Positions 14,112 to 14,278 of a stretch of 14,278 nt of DNA are shown here, one piece after another. A program made the position numbers and the translations under genes. The notes beneath the pieces were generated by a model. That model ran no database searches, had not been told where the DNA came from, and saw only the letters and a list, made by a program, of their open reading frames with translations. Source of the stretch: Coemansia sp. RSA 922 (lineage: Eukaryota; Kickxellomycota; Kickxellomycetes; Kickxellales; Kickxellaceae); contig JANBQS010000630.1 of assembly GCA_027577415.1 (NCBI GenBank), positions 1 through 14,278 of the forward strand, written 5' to 3'. Each line of letters begins with the position of its first letter. The first letter of the stretch is position 1.

Positions 14112-14278
14112 GGTTAGAAGGAGGTTAGAAGAGAGAGGGGGAGAGAGGGGGTTAGAAGAGAGAGAGGGGGGGGTTTAGAGAGGGGGTTAGAAAGAGAGAG
14201 GGGGTTAGAAGAGAGAGGGGTTAGAAGAGAGAGGGTTAGAAGAGAGAGAGGGGGTTAGAAGAGGGGTTTAGAGAGGTT
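14112..14278. repeat. Purine-rich GGTTAGA minisatellite reaching the window edge
   Basis: The plus strand is almost entirely purine apart from TT/TTT in about ten GGTTAGA or GGTTTAGA words, spaced irregularly by GAGAGAG and runs of four to eight G. Typical units look like ggggttagaagagagag. The GGGTTAG words resemble shuffled TTAGGG telomeric repeats, but no pure TTAGGG array is present. Several G-runs are close enough (about 14137-14186) to allow G-quadruplex formation. The array is cut by the window end. Confidence 0.85.

Noticed and set aside
14112..14278. True telomere end
   Set aside because: The repeats are irregular and lack an uninterrupted TTAGGG array, so only telomere-like or subtelomeric can be claimed.

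Overview
The window looks like nuclear DNA of an early-diverging fungus. It carries full-length eukaryotic housekeeping genes, TATA- and CCAAT-type promoters, AATAAA signals next to stop codons, and candidate GT-AG introns. The F-box-like gene at the right has the N-terminal style I associate with Kickxellomycotina such as Coemansia; that assignment is from family memory, not a search. No bacterial operons, CRISPR arrays, rRNA, tRNA or intact transposons were seen.

Layout: (1) Bases 3-65 are the last codons of an upstream gene ending in a CAAX box (C-V-I-L), probably a Ras/Rho-type GTPase. (2) 244-2178 (+) encodes COG6 of the conserved oligomeric Golgi complex. (3) 2363-2671 (-), convergent with COG6, encodes a small cysteine-free secreted protein with a duplicated module and a dibasic site. 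Its upstream DNA holds three tandem copies of an about 112-bp unit, and the proximal copy supplies the TATA box. (4) The 3.1-3.5 kb stretch is a divergent regulatory region with three evenly spaced CCAAT boxes. (5) 3737-9667 (+) encodes a very large SNF2 ATPase of the ATRX/ARIP4 type; an extra 5' exon (3507-3567) is likely. (6) 9954-11012 (+) encodes an unrecognised four-helix membrane protein with two Cys4 zinc modules flanking a Ser/Arg repeat. (7) 11605-11967 (+) encodes an orphan 120-residue protein. (8) 12234-13847 (+) encodes an F-box-like protein. (9) The right edge (from 14112) is a purine-rich minisatellite carrying GGTTAGA/GGGTTAG words.

The left part (COG6, SNF2) is rich in G/C-ending codons and conserved across eukaryotes. 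From about 9.67 kb rightwards the genes use A/T-ending codons and look lineage-specific, and the window ends in a telomere-like purine repeat. This suggests a boundary between a core and an accessory, possibly subtelomeric, compartment. The genes do not form one pathway. They cover vesicle tethering, membrane signalling, chromatin remodelling, secretion, and probable ubiquitin-ligase adaptor work, and each has its own promoter.
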